From: Phycisphaerae bacterium
GTDB taxonomy: Bacteria; Planctomycetota; Phycisphaerae; Sedimentisphaerales; Anaerobacaceae
Assembly (NCBI GenBank): GCA_017993835.1
Contig: JAGOLX010000020.1
Span: forward strand, 37,499-101,498
Length of the DNA: 64,000 nt
Reading direction: 5' to 3'
Part shown: positions 1 through 8,907 of the stretch, in pieces
Layout: each line of letters starts with the position of its first letter
How positions within the stretch are numbered: position 1 is the first letter of the stretch
Position numbers and translations under genes: made by a program
The notes under the pieces: generated by a model
What the model was told of the DNA's origin: nothing
What the model saw: only the letters and a program-made list of their open reading frames with translations
Databases searched by the model: none

Positions 1-332
1 TCGAGTTTCTCGAGGACTTGGCCATCGACAATCGTCAGTGCCAGCGACAAGCGGAGATATACGCGTCCGTCATGACGGGCCTGATGGATGCGCGAGGGAA
101 CATCGTCAACAACAACATGAACGTCCTGCTCAAGAACCTGACGATCATCAACGTGGTGTTCCTGCCGTTGAATCTGATCGCCAGCATCGGTGGGATGTCC
201 GAGTTTTCGCTCATGACGCAGGGGATTCCCTGGCCCGTCTCCTACTTCCTGTTCTGCGCGGCCATGGTCGCCCTCGGCGTTGCGACCTGGAAGGCGCTGA
301 ATCGGCGAATTGAGCGACGAAAACCCGAGTAG
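1..332 (+). CDS. CorA-like divalent cation transporter, C-terminal part
   Basis: The frame is open from base 3, so the gene begins upstream of the window; 109 residues are visible. They contain the end of the long stalk helix (N-N-N-M-N followed by LKNLTIINVVFLPLNLIAS), the first membrane segment, a GGMSEF loop, a second membrane segment (VSYFLFCAAMVALGVATW) and a short basic cytoplasmic tail. This is the C-terminal architecture of CorA Mg2+/Co2+ channels, which form pentamers in the inner membrane. The signature GMN loop of classical CorA is replaced by GMS, as in a divergent CorA-like branch, so substrate specificity is uncertain. The gene converges on polX, with 40 bases between the stops. 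Confidence 0.8.
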   Translation, partial: EFLEDLAIDNRQCQRQAEIYASVMTGLMDARGNIVNNNMNVLLKNLTIINVVFLPLNLIASIGGMSEFSLMTQGIPWPVSYFLFCAAMVALGVATWKALNRRIERRKPE

Positions 333-372
333 ACGCCTGTTGGTTTCACGCCTCGATGATCGCGGACTCGAT

Positions 373-2103
373 TCATCGCGGTCGTTTCGACCGGATCCAG
401 GACTTGACCTTGGCGACGGACAGAGTGTTGAGGATGTCGGTCTTCTGGGCCCAACCGCGTCCGGCGGTGGCGACGCCGAACGGCATGAGAGTCAGGCTGC
501 TGGGGCTGTGGGCGTCGGTTCCCAGGGCAAGCCTGACGCCGGCCTCGACCGCCATTCGGCAATGGACGTCTTTGAGGTCCAGACGCATGGGGTCGCAGTT
601 CACCTCCAGAGCGGTGCCCGTCCGGGCCGCGTGCTCGATCACCGCGGCCATGTCCAGGTCCATCGCCTCTCGCCGGCCGATCAGTCGCCCTGTGGGATGG
701 CCGATGCACGAGACGTAGGGGTTGTCCATGGCCTTGAGGGTTCGCAGAGTGACCCGTTCGCGGGTCCCTCCCAGCGCCGAATGGACCGAGGCAACGACCC
801 AATCCAGATCGGCCAGCAACTCGTCTTCAAAGTCAAGTCGGCCCTCCGCGAGGATGTCCACCTCCGCGCCCGCCAGGATCGCGGTTCCTTTGAGCTTCGC
901 GTTAATCCTGTGGATCTGCTCGATCTGTCGGGCCAGACGTTCGGGCGACTGGCCGTTGGCGATGACCGTGGACTGCGAGTGGTCCGTGATGCAGAGAAAC
1001 TCGTAGCCGAGGGATTTCGCGGCCAGGGCCATCTCCTCGATGGTGGCGGCGCCGTCGGTGGCGTTGGTGTGGGTGTGGAAATCGCCACGGATGTCCTGGA
1101 GCCGGACGAGTTTCGGCAGGGCGTGCTTCCTGGCGGCCTCGACCTCGCCGCGGTCTTCCCGCAACAGGGGTTCCACGTAATCCAAGCCGAGCTGGGCGTA
1201 GATCTCGTCCTCGGTCGCCCCGGCGATCCGCTCCTCGTCCCGGAACAGGCCGTACTCGTTGAGCTTGAGCCCCGCCTTCACCGCGATCTCGCGGAGACGG
1301 ACGTTATGGGCCTTCGAGCCGGTGAAGTACTGAGCTGCAGCCCCGAAACTCTCGGGCGGCACCACGCGCACATCGACCTGCACGGGCGCCGCGTCCGTGC
1401 GGAGCAGGACGGAGGCCTTCGTCTCTCCGGCGCCGAGGACACGTTCGACAAAAGGGGCTTTCGTGAAGGATTGGAGGATTCCCTCGTTCGACGCGCTGCC
1501 GACGAGGATATCCACGTCGCCGATGGTCTCCGCCCGACGGCGTAGCGAGCCTGCCGTCTGAACCGTGTCCACGCCTGGAAGCTGCTTGAGATAGGCGGTC
1601 ACGGCCTCAGCCGCGGCCATCGCCTGGTCCAGTCGGATCCGCCCGGCGGCCTGCGCGAGGAACTCGATGCCCTTGCGGATCGCCTCCGCTTTCTTGGGCC
1701 CGAATCCAGGGAGCGTTTCGACCAGACCCTCGTCGAGGGCCTTTCGCAGGTCGTCCAGGCTGCGGATGCGCAACTCGTGGTAGAACGCCTTGACCGTCTT
1801 GGGCCCGACGCCGGGGATGGTGAGCAGTTCCAGCAGAGAGGGCGGGATTCTGGTCAGCAGGTCGCGATGGGCCTGGATGGAACCCGTCTTGACGAACTCC
1901 TCGATCTTGGCCAGCGAGGATTTGCCGATCCCGGGGGTCTCGGCCAGTTCCCCGTTTTCGAGCAGGGTCGCCACGTCGGCAGGCATCTCGCCAAGGACGC
2001 GCGCGACCGTGCGATAGCTGTTGATGCGGAATCGGTCCTCGCCGAGGATCTCCATTACATCGGCCATCTGGCTGAAGATCGTACTGATTGCGGCGTTGTC
2101 CAT
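373..2103 (-). CDS. polX: DNA polymerase X / 3'-5' exonuclease PolX
   Basis: 576 residues, the usual length for bacterial PolX. In order: an N-terminal helix-hairpin-helix 8-kDa-like region (about 1-80, TPGIGKSS), a second hairpin (IPGVGPKT, about 97-105), a third (LPGFGPKK, about 131-138), the nucleotidyltransferase palm with GS at 185-186 and acidic residues D197, D199 and D244, and a C-terminal PHP phosphoesterase domain from about 338 (GDFHTHTNATDG, ITDHS, GTDAHS). The family fills short gaps in base-excision repair and its PHP domain gives a Mn2+-dependent 3'-5' exonuclease. It is the last gene of the minus-strand AmmeMemoRadiSam operon, 16 bases after the preceding stop, so it is probably co-transcribed although its function seems unrelated. 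Confidence 0.95.
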   Translation of the reverse strand: MDNAAISTIFSQMADVMEILGEDRFRINSYRTVARVLGEMPADVATLLENGELAETPGIGKSSLAKIEEFVKTGSIQAHRDLLTRIPPSLLELLTIPGVGPKTVKAFYHELRIRSLDDLRKALDEGLVETLPGFGPKKAEAIRKGIEFLAQAAGRIRLDQAMAAAEAVTAYLKQLPGVDTVQTAGSLRRRAETIGDVDILVGSASNEGILQSFTKAPFVERVLGAGETKASVLLRTDAAPVQVDVRVVPPESFGAAAQYFTGSKAHNVRLREIAVKAGLKLNEYGLFRDEERIAGATEDEIYAQLGLDYVEPLLREDRGEVEAARKHALPKLVRLQDIRGDFHTHTNATDGAATIEEMALAAKSLGYEFLCITDHSQSTVIANGQSPERLARQIEQIHRINAKLKGTAILAGAEVDILAEGRLDFEDELLADLDWVVASVHSALGGTRERVTLRTLKAMDNPYVSCIGHPTGRLIGRREAMDLDMAAVIEHAARTGTALEVNCDPMRLDLKDVHCRMAVEAGVRLALGTDAHSPSSLTLMPFGVATAGRGWAQKTDILNTLSVAKVKSWIRSKRPR

Positions 2104-2119
2104 GCTGTGATTATAACGA

Positions 2120-5100
2120 TCATTCCATCCGCTTGTAGTGCTCGGCCTCCCGATTCGACAATCGTCCCTGCTCGATCAGGGTCCGCACCTGCCGAGCGTC
2201 CAGGTCGCGAGGCTGGCCGGCGGCACCGACCGCTGCGGCAGGTTCCTGCAGAATCTGGGGCACGGCGAGGCGCAACTGGCTGACGGAAAGCCCTGCGACG
2301 AAGACGCCAAGAAGGGCGGTCACGAGAACGAGCAGTCCTGCCGACACGCGCGGAGTGCCCGCTGAGACCGGCGTGCCCACGTGACGGCAGCGGTCGCAGT
2401 AGAGGCAGTCGAGATGGTCCGTGGCGGTCAGGCCGAACTCGCAGTGGCCGAATCCTTTCGGCGTGACCCATCGTCGCAGGAGGCGAATGCGGTTGAGCAG
2501 GGACAGGAACGCGCCCGCAGGACACAGATAGCGGCACCAGAACCGAGTGTAGAACAACGACCCCGCCAAGGCGGCCCCTGCGACCATCGGCAACCACCTG
2601 GGCCAGTACGATGGGGCCGACCGCAGAGCGAAGATCGAGGTCAGCGGGTCGCCGGCGAGAGTCCGGCGGTCTCTCGCGATGAAGAAACCGACGACGAGGA
2701 TCGTCAGCACGAGGTACTTGATGAAGCGGGCGACCCGCATTTCATTCCTCTCCGCCGCCGGTCGGAGCCGGCGCGGCAGCACATAGCCCAGCAGTTCCTG
2801 GGCCGCCCCGAAGGGACACAGATAGCCGCAATAGAGGTTCCCGAACAGCAGCACGAGAATCGGCACGCCCACGGCCAGTAGGAATGTGCCCGCGAGACCG
2901 GCCGCAGGGGTGTTCCACGAAAGCAGGGTGACGATCTGCTCCGTCGAGTACTGGGCGTTCAGTACGAGACCGCCCAGAATGAAGGTCAGGACGAGCACCA
3001 CGGCTCGGCTGCGGGCGCCGCCTCTGTAGACCGCGACGAAGGCCAGGAGTGTGATCGCGGTCAGGTATAACGCCGTCGCGTCCGTCGCAATTCTCGGTTT
3101 GCCTGCACCTGAGCCGACGTCGGTCTGGAGAACCTCCGCAGCGAATCGCTGCGCCGACGTTCGCAGCGCAGCGAGGACCGCATCGGAACTGACGGTTGCC
3201 CCTGCGACCGCGTTCACACCTGCGAGGGGAGCAGACCCGAATAGTTCCTTTCCCCTGAGAGAGTCGAGCCAGCCGCGGAGCATTTCGACGTAGGACGGGG
3301 TCTCGTTGGATCGTGCGATCAGCAGGTCCGCCAGCTTGCCTGTGACATCGGCGCGGGCGACGATATTGAGCTTGCCGCCGAAGCCGCGGACCTCGGGGGC
3401 GAAATCAGCCGAACTGAGCAGGTAGCCGACCGGCTTCTCGTTCGCGTCGAGGATCGTGACATACTCCGCCTTCCTGCCGCTGTCTGCAAGGCTCACCGAT
3501 GCGTGTTGCGTCCGCTGCTGGCCCGCCAATGCGGCGATGGCGTATTCCGGCAGCGCGGGCTCCATCCCGCTGTTCACCCGGGCCAGGATGTTCGATCCCA
3601 GGACGACGCAGGCGGACAGGCCGAGCAATGTGTAGCCGACTCGTCTGATTCCCGCACCCCCGACGGGTGTGTCTGCGGTCGCTGAGCGCCAAACGCCTGC
3701 GATTGCGGCGGGCAGGTTGGCCAGCAGCAGGCCGATGAGGACCAACAGCGAGATCCGAGTCCCGAGCACCGGGACCATCAGGAGGCTCGTCGCCAGGCCG
3801 CCGAGGCAGGCGCCGAGGTGGTCAGCGGTTTCGAGTCGACTGCCTGCCTGGCCGGGGTGGAGTCTCCCGGCGGCGAGCTGTGCTGCAGCGATAGGCCAGT
3901 ATCCGCCGCAACACAGACCCGACAGGACGAAGGCCAGCGCGAATACGCCGTGCCCGGATCGGAAGAGAGTCTCTCCATTCCCGGCCCAGGACCCGAACGA
4001 ACTGAACGCAAGGGCCGCCAGCACAATGGCGTGCGTCGGGAGGAGGGTGACGAGCAGAGCGTGTACGGGCCGACGTCCCGGCTGTCGAGCCAGGAGCCGA
4101 CTGGCGAACAGACCGCCCGCTGTCAGGCCGGCCATGAACAGCGACGAGATCAGGCCGACGTGCAGGTACAGCGAGCCGAAGTGCGTCTCGTACAGGTACA
4201 TCAACAGAAGGACCATCGCGATGGCGACCCAGCCGGTGGAGAAGACCAGGAAGGCGCTGTCGAAGCTTGATGGTCTCATGTCGGACCGTCGGTCCGCCAT
4301 CGCGAGCGTCCGCAATGCAATGAAGACGAGGACCGGTACGAGGAAGGGCAGCCATCCTGCCAGCATCAGCAGCCTGACGAATCGCGTCACCGAGGCTCCG
4401 GATTGTCGGGCCGCCAGCAGCAGGCCATAGAGGTGCGCCAGCGGACGCGAGTCCCGGTTGACCAGGAGTTTCGTCGGCAGATCGGCCTTGTCGTAGGCTC
4501 TCGTCGCCTGGGCGATCTGGTCGGGGAGATAGACGGACAGCAGGCCGGCGGGGGGGAAGATGCGTTGCGAGCCCTCCATCGAGGAGAAGCGGTCCCGAGC
4601 GGTCGCAGGGTCGTCGCTGAGATCCCGGGAGTCGGAGGCGATCAGCCAGGTCTGGTCGCCCGGCGCCAGGACCCTGTTCGAGAAGACCGCCGCCAACGTC
4701 GCGCGCGCGGAGGCCCCCAGGCTCGCCAACTCGGTTCCCAGGATGTTCTCCCCGCCGGCGATGCTCACGGCGACTACGCCGCCCGCGTGGAGCGAGGCCT
4801 TCAGGCGTTCGTAGAACTCGATGGTGTGATAACGGTTGAGTGTGGAGCCGGTCGCGTCGGGGATGTTCACCACGACGAGGTCGAAGCAATCCTTCGCATC
4901 AGCCAGGTAGCTGCGAATCTCGCCTTGGACGGGGTGGAACCGGCTGTCACGCACCGCGAACTCGTTCGGCAGGATCTCCAGCAGGCGGCTGGCGTACTCC
5001 GCGTCCGGATGGGCCCAAGCCAGTCGCTCGATCTGCGGCAGCATGAGGAGCCGATTGCACAGGGCCGGACCCGATCCGATCACCAGGATCTGTCTTGCCT

Positions 5101-5974
5101 TGGGGTTCTGGCAGAGGATGGTTGCTGCGATCCGGCCTGCCTGCTCCTCGTCGGGCAACGTTTCACAGACGCTGCCTTCCCGCATGGCGATCCACTGGCC
5201 TGCGTATTGGCCGTACAGGTATTCGGCCTGAGCGGTGAGGAATGCCCCCTGGAAGGCCTCGATGGGCAATAGCCTGCTCCATTTGGCCTGTTGCACCCGG
5301 CGTGTGGCGATGTTGTCGTATCCCATCAGCAGGACTGCTGACGCACAGCCCGCTACTGCCAGCGAAACAATCATCGCGACCCAGCGGCTCCCGCGGAGCG
5401 AGAACAGGCACACGATGACGACAGGCGCCGCCAGGACGAGAGCCATCAGAAGCGACACTCTCATCATGGACACGTGGCATGCGAGCAGGGCGGTGACCGC
5501 CAGACCTCCTGTGAAGCTGCCCAAGGCTTCGAGGACATAAACTCGCGAGACGGGCAGTGCATTTGTCTGCTCGACCCATCGGCAGGCGACGGGAAAGAAC
5601 ACCCCGGTGACCAGGCTCACCGGTGCATTGACCGCCATCGACCACAGGACCATCGTCTGGATGGAGACCATCGCGTAAGGCGCGATGCCCGCCAGCTCGC
5701 GAATCTGCACGGTCAACAGGAATTGGGCTGCAAACGCCGGGATGTACAGCAGGAACAGCAGCTCGATATGTCGCAGCAGGACCTCGGCAAAACGAGCCCA
5801 CCGTCGGACCAGGGCCGCGCCGAGGCCCACCCAGAGGAACCACGAGCCGAAGAAGACGCCGACGCTGATGTCGTTGCCCTCGAACGAGGTGATGAACTCG
5901 CGGAACAGCAGGGTCTGGGCCGCGATCGCGACCAGGCCGTAGGCGACAATCATCATGCCACGGGCAAGTCTCAT
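2120..5974 (-). CDS. Membrane fusion: spermidine-synthase-like + FMN-binding + NosR/NapH-like 4Fe-4S protein
   Basis: 1284 residues with an unusual domain order. Residues 1-230 carry about seven membrane segments; 250-450 resemble a polyamine aminopropyltransferase/methyltransferase Rossmann fold (LVIGSGPALC at 297-306, VVVNIPD at 367-373); 530-800 hold a second block of membrane helices; 820-950 form a periplasmic FMN-binding domain ending in AGATVSS (924-930), comparable to the covalent-flavin motif of NosR/RnfG/NqrC; 965-1240 are membrane helices with two CxxxCP cluster motifs (C1049/C1053 and C1147/C1151) and a Cys-rich ferredoxin-like stretch near 1178-1196. The last part resembles NosR/NapH, which move electrons across the inner membrane. 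Start ATG overlaps the upstream stop by four bases (ATGA). The membrane synthase domain may be non-catalytic; the real reaction is unknown. Confidence 0.85.
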   Translation of the reverse strand: MRLARGMMIVAYGLVAIAAQTLLFREFITSFEGNDISVGVFFGSWFLWVGLGAALVRRWARFAEVLLRHIELLFLLYIPAFAAQFLLTVQIRELAGIAPYAMVSIQTMVLWSMAVNAPVSLVTGVFFPVACRWVEQTNALPVSRVYVLEALGSFTGGLAVTALLACHVSMMRVSLLMALVLAAPVVIVCLFSLRGSRWVAMIVSLAVAGCASAVLLMGYDNIATRRVQQAKWSRLLPIEAFQGAFLTAQAEYLYGQYAGQWIAMREGSVCETLPDEEQAGRIAATILCQNPKARQILVIGSGPALCNRLLMLPQIERLAWAHPDAEYASRLLEILPNEFAVRDSRFHPVQGEIRSYLADAKDCFDLVVVNIPDATGSTLNRYHTIEFYERLKASLHAGGVVAVSIAGGENILGTELASLGASARATLAAVFSNRVLAPGDQTWLIASDSRDLSDDPATARDRFSSMEGSQRIFPPAGLLSVYLPDQIAQATRAYDKADLPTKLLVNRDSRPLAHLYGLLLAARQSGASVTRFVRLLMLAGWLPFLVPVLVFIALRTLAMADRRSDMRPSSFDSAFLVFSTGWVAIAMVLLLMYLYETHFGSLYLHVGLISSLFMAGLTAGGLFASRLLARQPGRRPVHALLVTLLPTHAIVLAALAFSSFGSWAGNGETLFRSGHGVFALAFVLSGLCCGGYWPIAAAQLAAGRLHPGQAGSRLETADHLGACLGGLATSLLMVPVLGTRISLLVLIGLLLANLPAAIAGVWRSATADTPVGGAGIRRVGYTLLGLSACVVLGSNILARVNSGMEPALPEYAIAALAGQQRTQHASVSLADSGRKAEYVTILDANEKPVGYLLSSADFAPEVRGFGGKLNIVARADVTGKLADLLIARSNETPSYVEMLRGWLDSLRGKELFGSAPLAGVNAVAGATVSSDAVLAALRTSAQRFAAEVLQTDVGSGAGKPRIATDATALYLTAITLLAFVAVYRGGARSRAVVLVLTFILGGLVLNAQYSTEQIVTLLSWNTPAAGLAGTFLLAVGVPILVLLFGNLYCGYLCPFGAAQELLGYVLPRRLRPAAERNEMRVARFIKYLVLTILVVGFFIARDRRTLAGDPLTSIFALRSAPSYWPRWLPMVAGAALAGSLFYTRFWCRYLCPAGAFLSLLNRIRLLRRWVTPKGFGHCEFGLTATDHLDCLYCDRCRHVGTPVSAGTPRVSAGLLVLVTALLGVFVAGLSVSQLRLAVPQILQEPAAAVGAAGQPRDLDARQVRTLIEQGRLSNREAEHYKRME

Positions 5975-7533
5975 GGCTCCTCACCGAACACGTCCGCCTG
6001 GAAGACCTGGAACGTCGCGCCCTGTTTCCAGGCGTCCGCGGGCAGGCCGGCCTTCGTGGACAAGTGCTGGAGCGTCGTCGCCAGGTCCCAGCCTTGTTCC
6101 GTCGCCACTTGCGGAAGGAAGACCGCGGAACGCCCGTTCTTCTTCAGAACCATGCCGTCGATGCCGATGCGGATGTCCTGGGCCGACGCAACCGACGTTG
6201 GCGGGGTGAGCGCGGAGATCTCGATCTTGATCTGGTCGCACTCGTCGCTCCTGAGTTGCTCGAATCGCCGATCCCCGAAGGCGGCGTAGATCGCATTGCC
6301 GATCACCGCTTTGTACAGGGGGCGCTGGGGGAAGATGTCCCCGATGCAGCCGCGCAACTGCCCGTTCTTCTTGAGCGTGACAAACGCCCCCCTGGGCGGT
6401 TTCATTGACTCCGTCGGCGTGAAGTTCAGATCCGACAGCTCGGGGACCTTCCGGTTGTCCATCGCGTATCGAATGGTCCGGCGGGCCAGGTCCAGGAGCA
6501 GCTTCTTGTCCTCCGCGGTCAGCGGGGGTTGCTGAGCCTGCGTCGGCGGCGCAGGGGCGACGGTCCAGACACCGTGAAAGGCGACCGCCAGGTAACTGAC
6601 GAAGTTCGTGTAGTCGCCCAATGCCTCGCCGGAGGTTGTGTACCGAAGCAACTCGACCTTCGTGTCCTTACCCAGGGTTTCCAGCAGCACGGCGATGGGC
6701 ACGCAGCCGCAGATTGTGGCATGAGCCTCGTCCCGGTAGTCCAGCAGGCCCTTGGCGTCGAGCTTGCTGATGAAATCGAACGCGCCCATGTCGAGCTTCT
6801 TGATGTTCTGCGGGATGTTGTCCTTGAAGGGCACATACTGATACTGCGGCCCATAGTGCGTGAAATCGGAGCTGGCGACGACGAGCGTGTCGGCGTCGAT
6901 CAGGCCCGCGAGGATCTTGCCTGCCTCCGCGACCGCTTCATGCGAGCACTGTCCCGCGATGATGGGGACGAGCTGGAAGTCGGTCAGCTTGTACTGGAGC
7001 AGGGGGATCTCGATCTCGACGCTGTGCTCTTGCTGGTGGGCCGCCGGGACGCTCTGGAAGAGCGGATACTCCAGCAGCTTGCCGATGAACGCGACGTCCA
7101 GGGGGATCTGCCCCAGGGGCGTCTCGTAGTGTGTCGCACGCGGCACGCTGAGCATGTCCTCCATCGGCAGGCGATGCGTCGGCCCGATCACCACGACCCG
7201 TTTGTAGTTCCGGCCCAGCGACTTGATTCCGCAGGCGGCGGTTGGGCCGGAGTAGGCATAGCCGGCGTGGGGGAGCACCAGCGCGATGACGTCTTGCTTC
7301 GGTTCGACCTGGGCCTTCGCCAGATAGTCCGCGATCTGTTTGCGGAGCTCGTTTGCGTCGCTGCTGTACCAACTCCCGGCGATGGAAGACTTCAGCACGA
7401 CCTTTGTGTCCGCAGCCGCCAAGGGCGCTATGGGAGATCTGTTCACGGCGTGTCGGCCGATCACTGCCGCTGCGACGATCAGACAACATGCCAGCAGGAT
7501 CGGACCGCCCGTCTTTCTCAATCTCGCGTTCAT
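5971..7533 (-). CDS. AmmeMemoRadiSam proteins B and A fused (MEMO1-AMMECR1)
   Basis: 520 residues. An N-terminal hydrophobic segment (about 11-26, ILLACCLIVAAAVIG) looks like a signal peptide or anchor. Residues 49-320 are a MEMO1 domain beginning SIAGSWYSSDA and keeping the metal-site residues expected from human MEMO1: H89 (LPHAGY), H120 (GPTHR) and a Cys near 275-277 (ICGC). Residues 340-516 are an AMMECR1 domain with the hallmark RGCIG (394-398). These two families and a radical SAM enzyme form the AmmeMemoRadiSam group, whose reaction is not established. The fusion of B and A, and the apparent export of both, are notable because the radical SAM partner looks cytosolic. It starts one base after the 60-aa ORF and overlaps the next gene by four bases. 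Confidence 0.92.
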   Translation of the reverse strand: MNARLRKTGGPILLACCLIVAAAVIGRHAVNRSPIAPLAAADTKVVLKSSIAGSWYSSDANELRKQIADYLAKAQVEPKQDVIALVLPHAGYAYSGPTAACGIKSLGRNYKRVVVIGPTHRLPMEDMLSVPRATHYETPLGQIPLDVAFIGKLLEYPLFQSVPAAHQQEHSVEIEIPLLQYKLTDFQLVPIIAGQCSHEAVAEAGKILAGLIDADTLVVASSDFTHYGPQYQYVPFKDNIPQNIKKLDMGAFDFISKLDAKGLLDYRDEAHATICGCVPIAVLLETLGKDTKVELLRYTTSGEALGDYTNFVSYLAVAFHGVWTVAPAPPTQAQQPPLTAEDKKLLLDLARRTIRYAMDNRKVPELSDLNFTPTESMKPPRGAFVTLKKNGQLRGCIGDIFPQRPLYKAVIGNAIYAAFGDRRFEQLRSDECDQIKIEISALTPPTSVASAQDIRIGIDGMVLKKNGRSAVFLPQVATEQGWDLATTLQHLSTKAGLPADAWKQGATFQVFQADVFGEEP

Positions 7534-7534
7534 C

Positions 7535-7717
7535 TTAACCGCTCCATTTGGACTGCATTCGGATGTCGCCCATGGGCACGATGACGCCGGGGTAGTTCTT
7601 TGACCGACCCGCCCGAACGATCCGGCGGGGCAGGACCCTGCGGCTCATCCAACCAACCCATCCGCCGACTACCGAGACTGCAATGCTGATGTGATAGAGG
7701 AACTTTCGTCGTGTCAT
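7535..7717 (-). CDS. Small twin-arginine-like protein of the AmmeMemoRadiSam operon
   Basis: 60 residues starting MTRRKFLYH, then a hydrophobic stretch (about 10-24) and a basic, Gly/Pro-containing tail. The RRKFL start resembles a Tat signal (RRxFL), but the tail is very short and no cleavage site is convincing, so it may instead be a small membrane protein. The ATG shares four bases (ATGA) with the radical SAM stop codon and the stop lies one base before the MEMO1-AMMECR1 start, which implies translational coupling. An in-frame ATG six bases upstream (7723) is an alternative start. No recognised domain. The operon position suggests a small accessory or anchor subunit, which is inference. 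Confidence 0.7.
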   Translation of the reverse strand: MTRRKFLYHISIAVSVVGGWVGWMSRRVLPRRIVRAGRSKNYPGVIVPMGDIRMQSKWSG

Positions 7718-8688
7718 TTCCATACTCCGCTGATTTCCCTTCCACAGTCGGGACAATGCCCGTCCTTCAATCGGTTCTGCAGCACGGTGAAGCCGACTCG
7801 CTGGATCAGGAGCTTCTTGCACCCTGGGCAATAGGTGTTCTCGCCCTTTTCACTCTGGCGATTGCCGATGTAGACGTACTCCATACCCTCGCTCATCGCG
7901 ATGTCCCGTGCGGATTCGAGGCTCTGCAACGAGGTCGGCGGCAGGTGACGCATCTGGTAGGTCGGATAGAAGCCGCTGAAGTGCAGGGGGGTCTCCCTGC
8001 CCACGTTGTCCCGGACCCACTGAGACAGGGATCGCAGGTCCTCGGGCTTGTCGTTCAGCGTCGGGATGACCAGATTGATCACCTCGACGTGTATGCCCAT
8101 CGACTTGGCGACGACGATGGCGTTCTGGACCGGCTTGAGCGTTGCGGAACACACATCCCGATAGAACCCCTCGGACATCGACTTCAGATCGATCCTGACC
8201 GCGTCGATGTGCCGGAGCAGCTCTCGCCAGGGCCCCTCGTTCACATACCCGGCGGTCACGAGCACGTTTCGCAGCCCCGCCTCCTTCGCGAGTTTGGCGG
8301 TGTCGTACGTGTACTCATAGTAGACAATGGGCTCGGTGTACGTGTAGGCGATGGAGGGGCGGTTGTACTGTCGGGTCAGGGCCACCACCTTCTCGGGCGG
8401 GCACGCATACGCCCGGCTCTCCTCCGGGTTGGCCTGCGAGATCTCCCAGTTCTGGCAGTTCTTGCAGTGGAGGTTGCAGCCGACGGTGGCCAGCGAGAGG
8501 ATCTTCGTGCCCGGCAGGAAGTGAAAGACCGGCTTCTTCTCGACCGGGTCGTCCGCGTTCAGCGAGCACGGGAAACCGTACACGACGCTGCGGAGCGTGC
8601 CATCGAGATTGACGCGGACCCGGCACTCGCCGCTCTGGCCCGGCCCGATGATGCACCGCTTCGGACATAGCTCGCATTGGACCTTCAC
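7714..8688 (-). CDS. amrS: AmmeMemoRadiSam system radical SAM enzyme
   Basis: 324 residues from a GTG start at 8688, preceded by GGGGG eight bases upstream. The frame stays open far upstream, but the nearest in-frame ATG (8748) falls inside a TATAAT box, so it cannot be the start if that box is used. Visible motifs: an N-terminal CxxC-x3-C knuckle (C5, C8, C12), the radical SAM cluster C71-x3-C75-x2-C78 (CNLHCKNCQNW), and a C-terminal zinc-ribbon-like pair (CPGC and CPDC). The protein has no signal peptide and should act in the cytosol, cleaving S-adenosylmethionine to start radical chemistry on an unknown substrate. First gene of the operon leading to MEMO1-AMMECR1. Confidence 0.93.
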   Translation of the reverse strand: MKVQCELCPKRCIIGPGQSGECRVRVNLDGTLRSVVYGFPCSLNADDPVEKKPVFHFLPGTKILSLATVGCNLHCKNCQNWEISQANPEESRAYACPPEKVVALTRQYNRPSIAYTYTEPIVYYEYTYDTAKLAKEAGLRNVLVTAGYVNEGPWRELLRHIDAVRIDLKSMSEGFYRDVCSATLKPVQNAIVVAKSMGIHVEVINLVIPTLNDKPEDLRSLSQWVRDNVGRETPLHFSGFYPTYQMRHLPPTSLQSLESARDIAMSEGMEYVYIGNRQSEKGENTYCPGCKKLLIQRVGFTVLQNRLKDGHCPDCGREISGVWK

Positions 8689-8746
8689 GTTTGGCCCCCG
8701 ATTCCACCATGGACGGCTCAGACTGCCGCGATCTCCATGGAACGCC

Positions 8747-8752
8747 ATTATA
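8747..8752 (-). promoter_or_regulatory. Candidate -10 box for the AmmeMemoRadiSam operon
   Basis: A perfect TATAAT on the minus strand, 59 bases before the GTG start of amrS. No convincing -35 hexamer lies 16-18 bases further up. The box makes the upstream in-frame ATG unlikely as a start. Confidence 0.4.
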
Positions 8753-8834
8753 CCACACCCGTGCTGGGGGAGGCGAGTTTGTCGGCATGGAACAGGATCC
8801 ACAGGACCTATCAGACAAACAGGACCTATCCTGC

Positions 8835-8863
8835 TTTCCACAGCATCCTTCAACACGTACAAT
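8835..8863 (+). promoter_or_regulatory. Candidate sigma-70-type promoter for the phosphoesterase gene
   Basis: TTTCCA and TACAAT separated by 17 bases, ending 44 bases before the start codon. The -35 is weak (four of six). A short direct repeat (ACAGGACCTATC, twice between about 8800 and 8831) lies just upstream. Confidence 0.4.
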
Positions 8864-8907
8864 AGCAGACCACCAAGTTGATGGTGTCTCTGTATTTGGG
8901 AGGTCAC

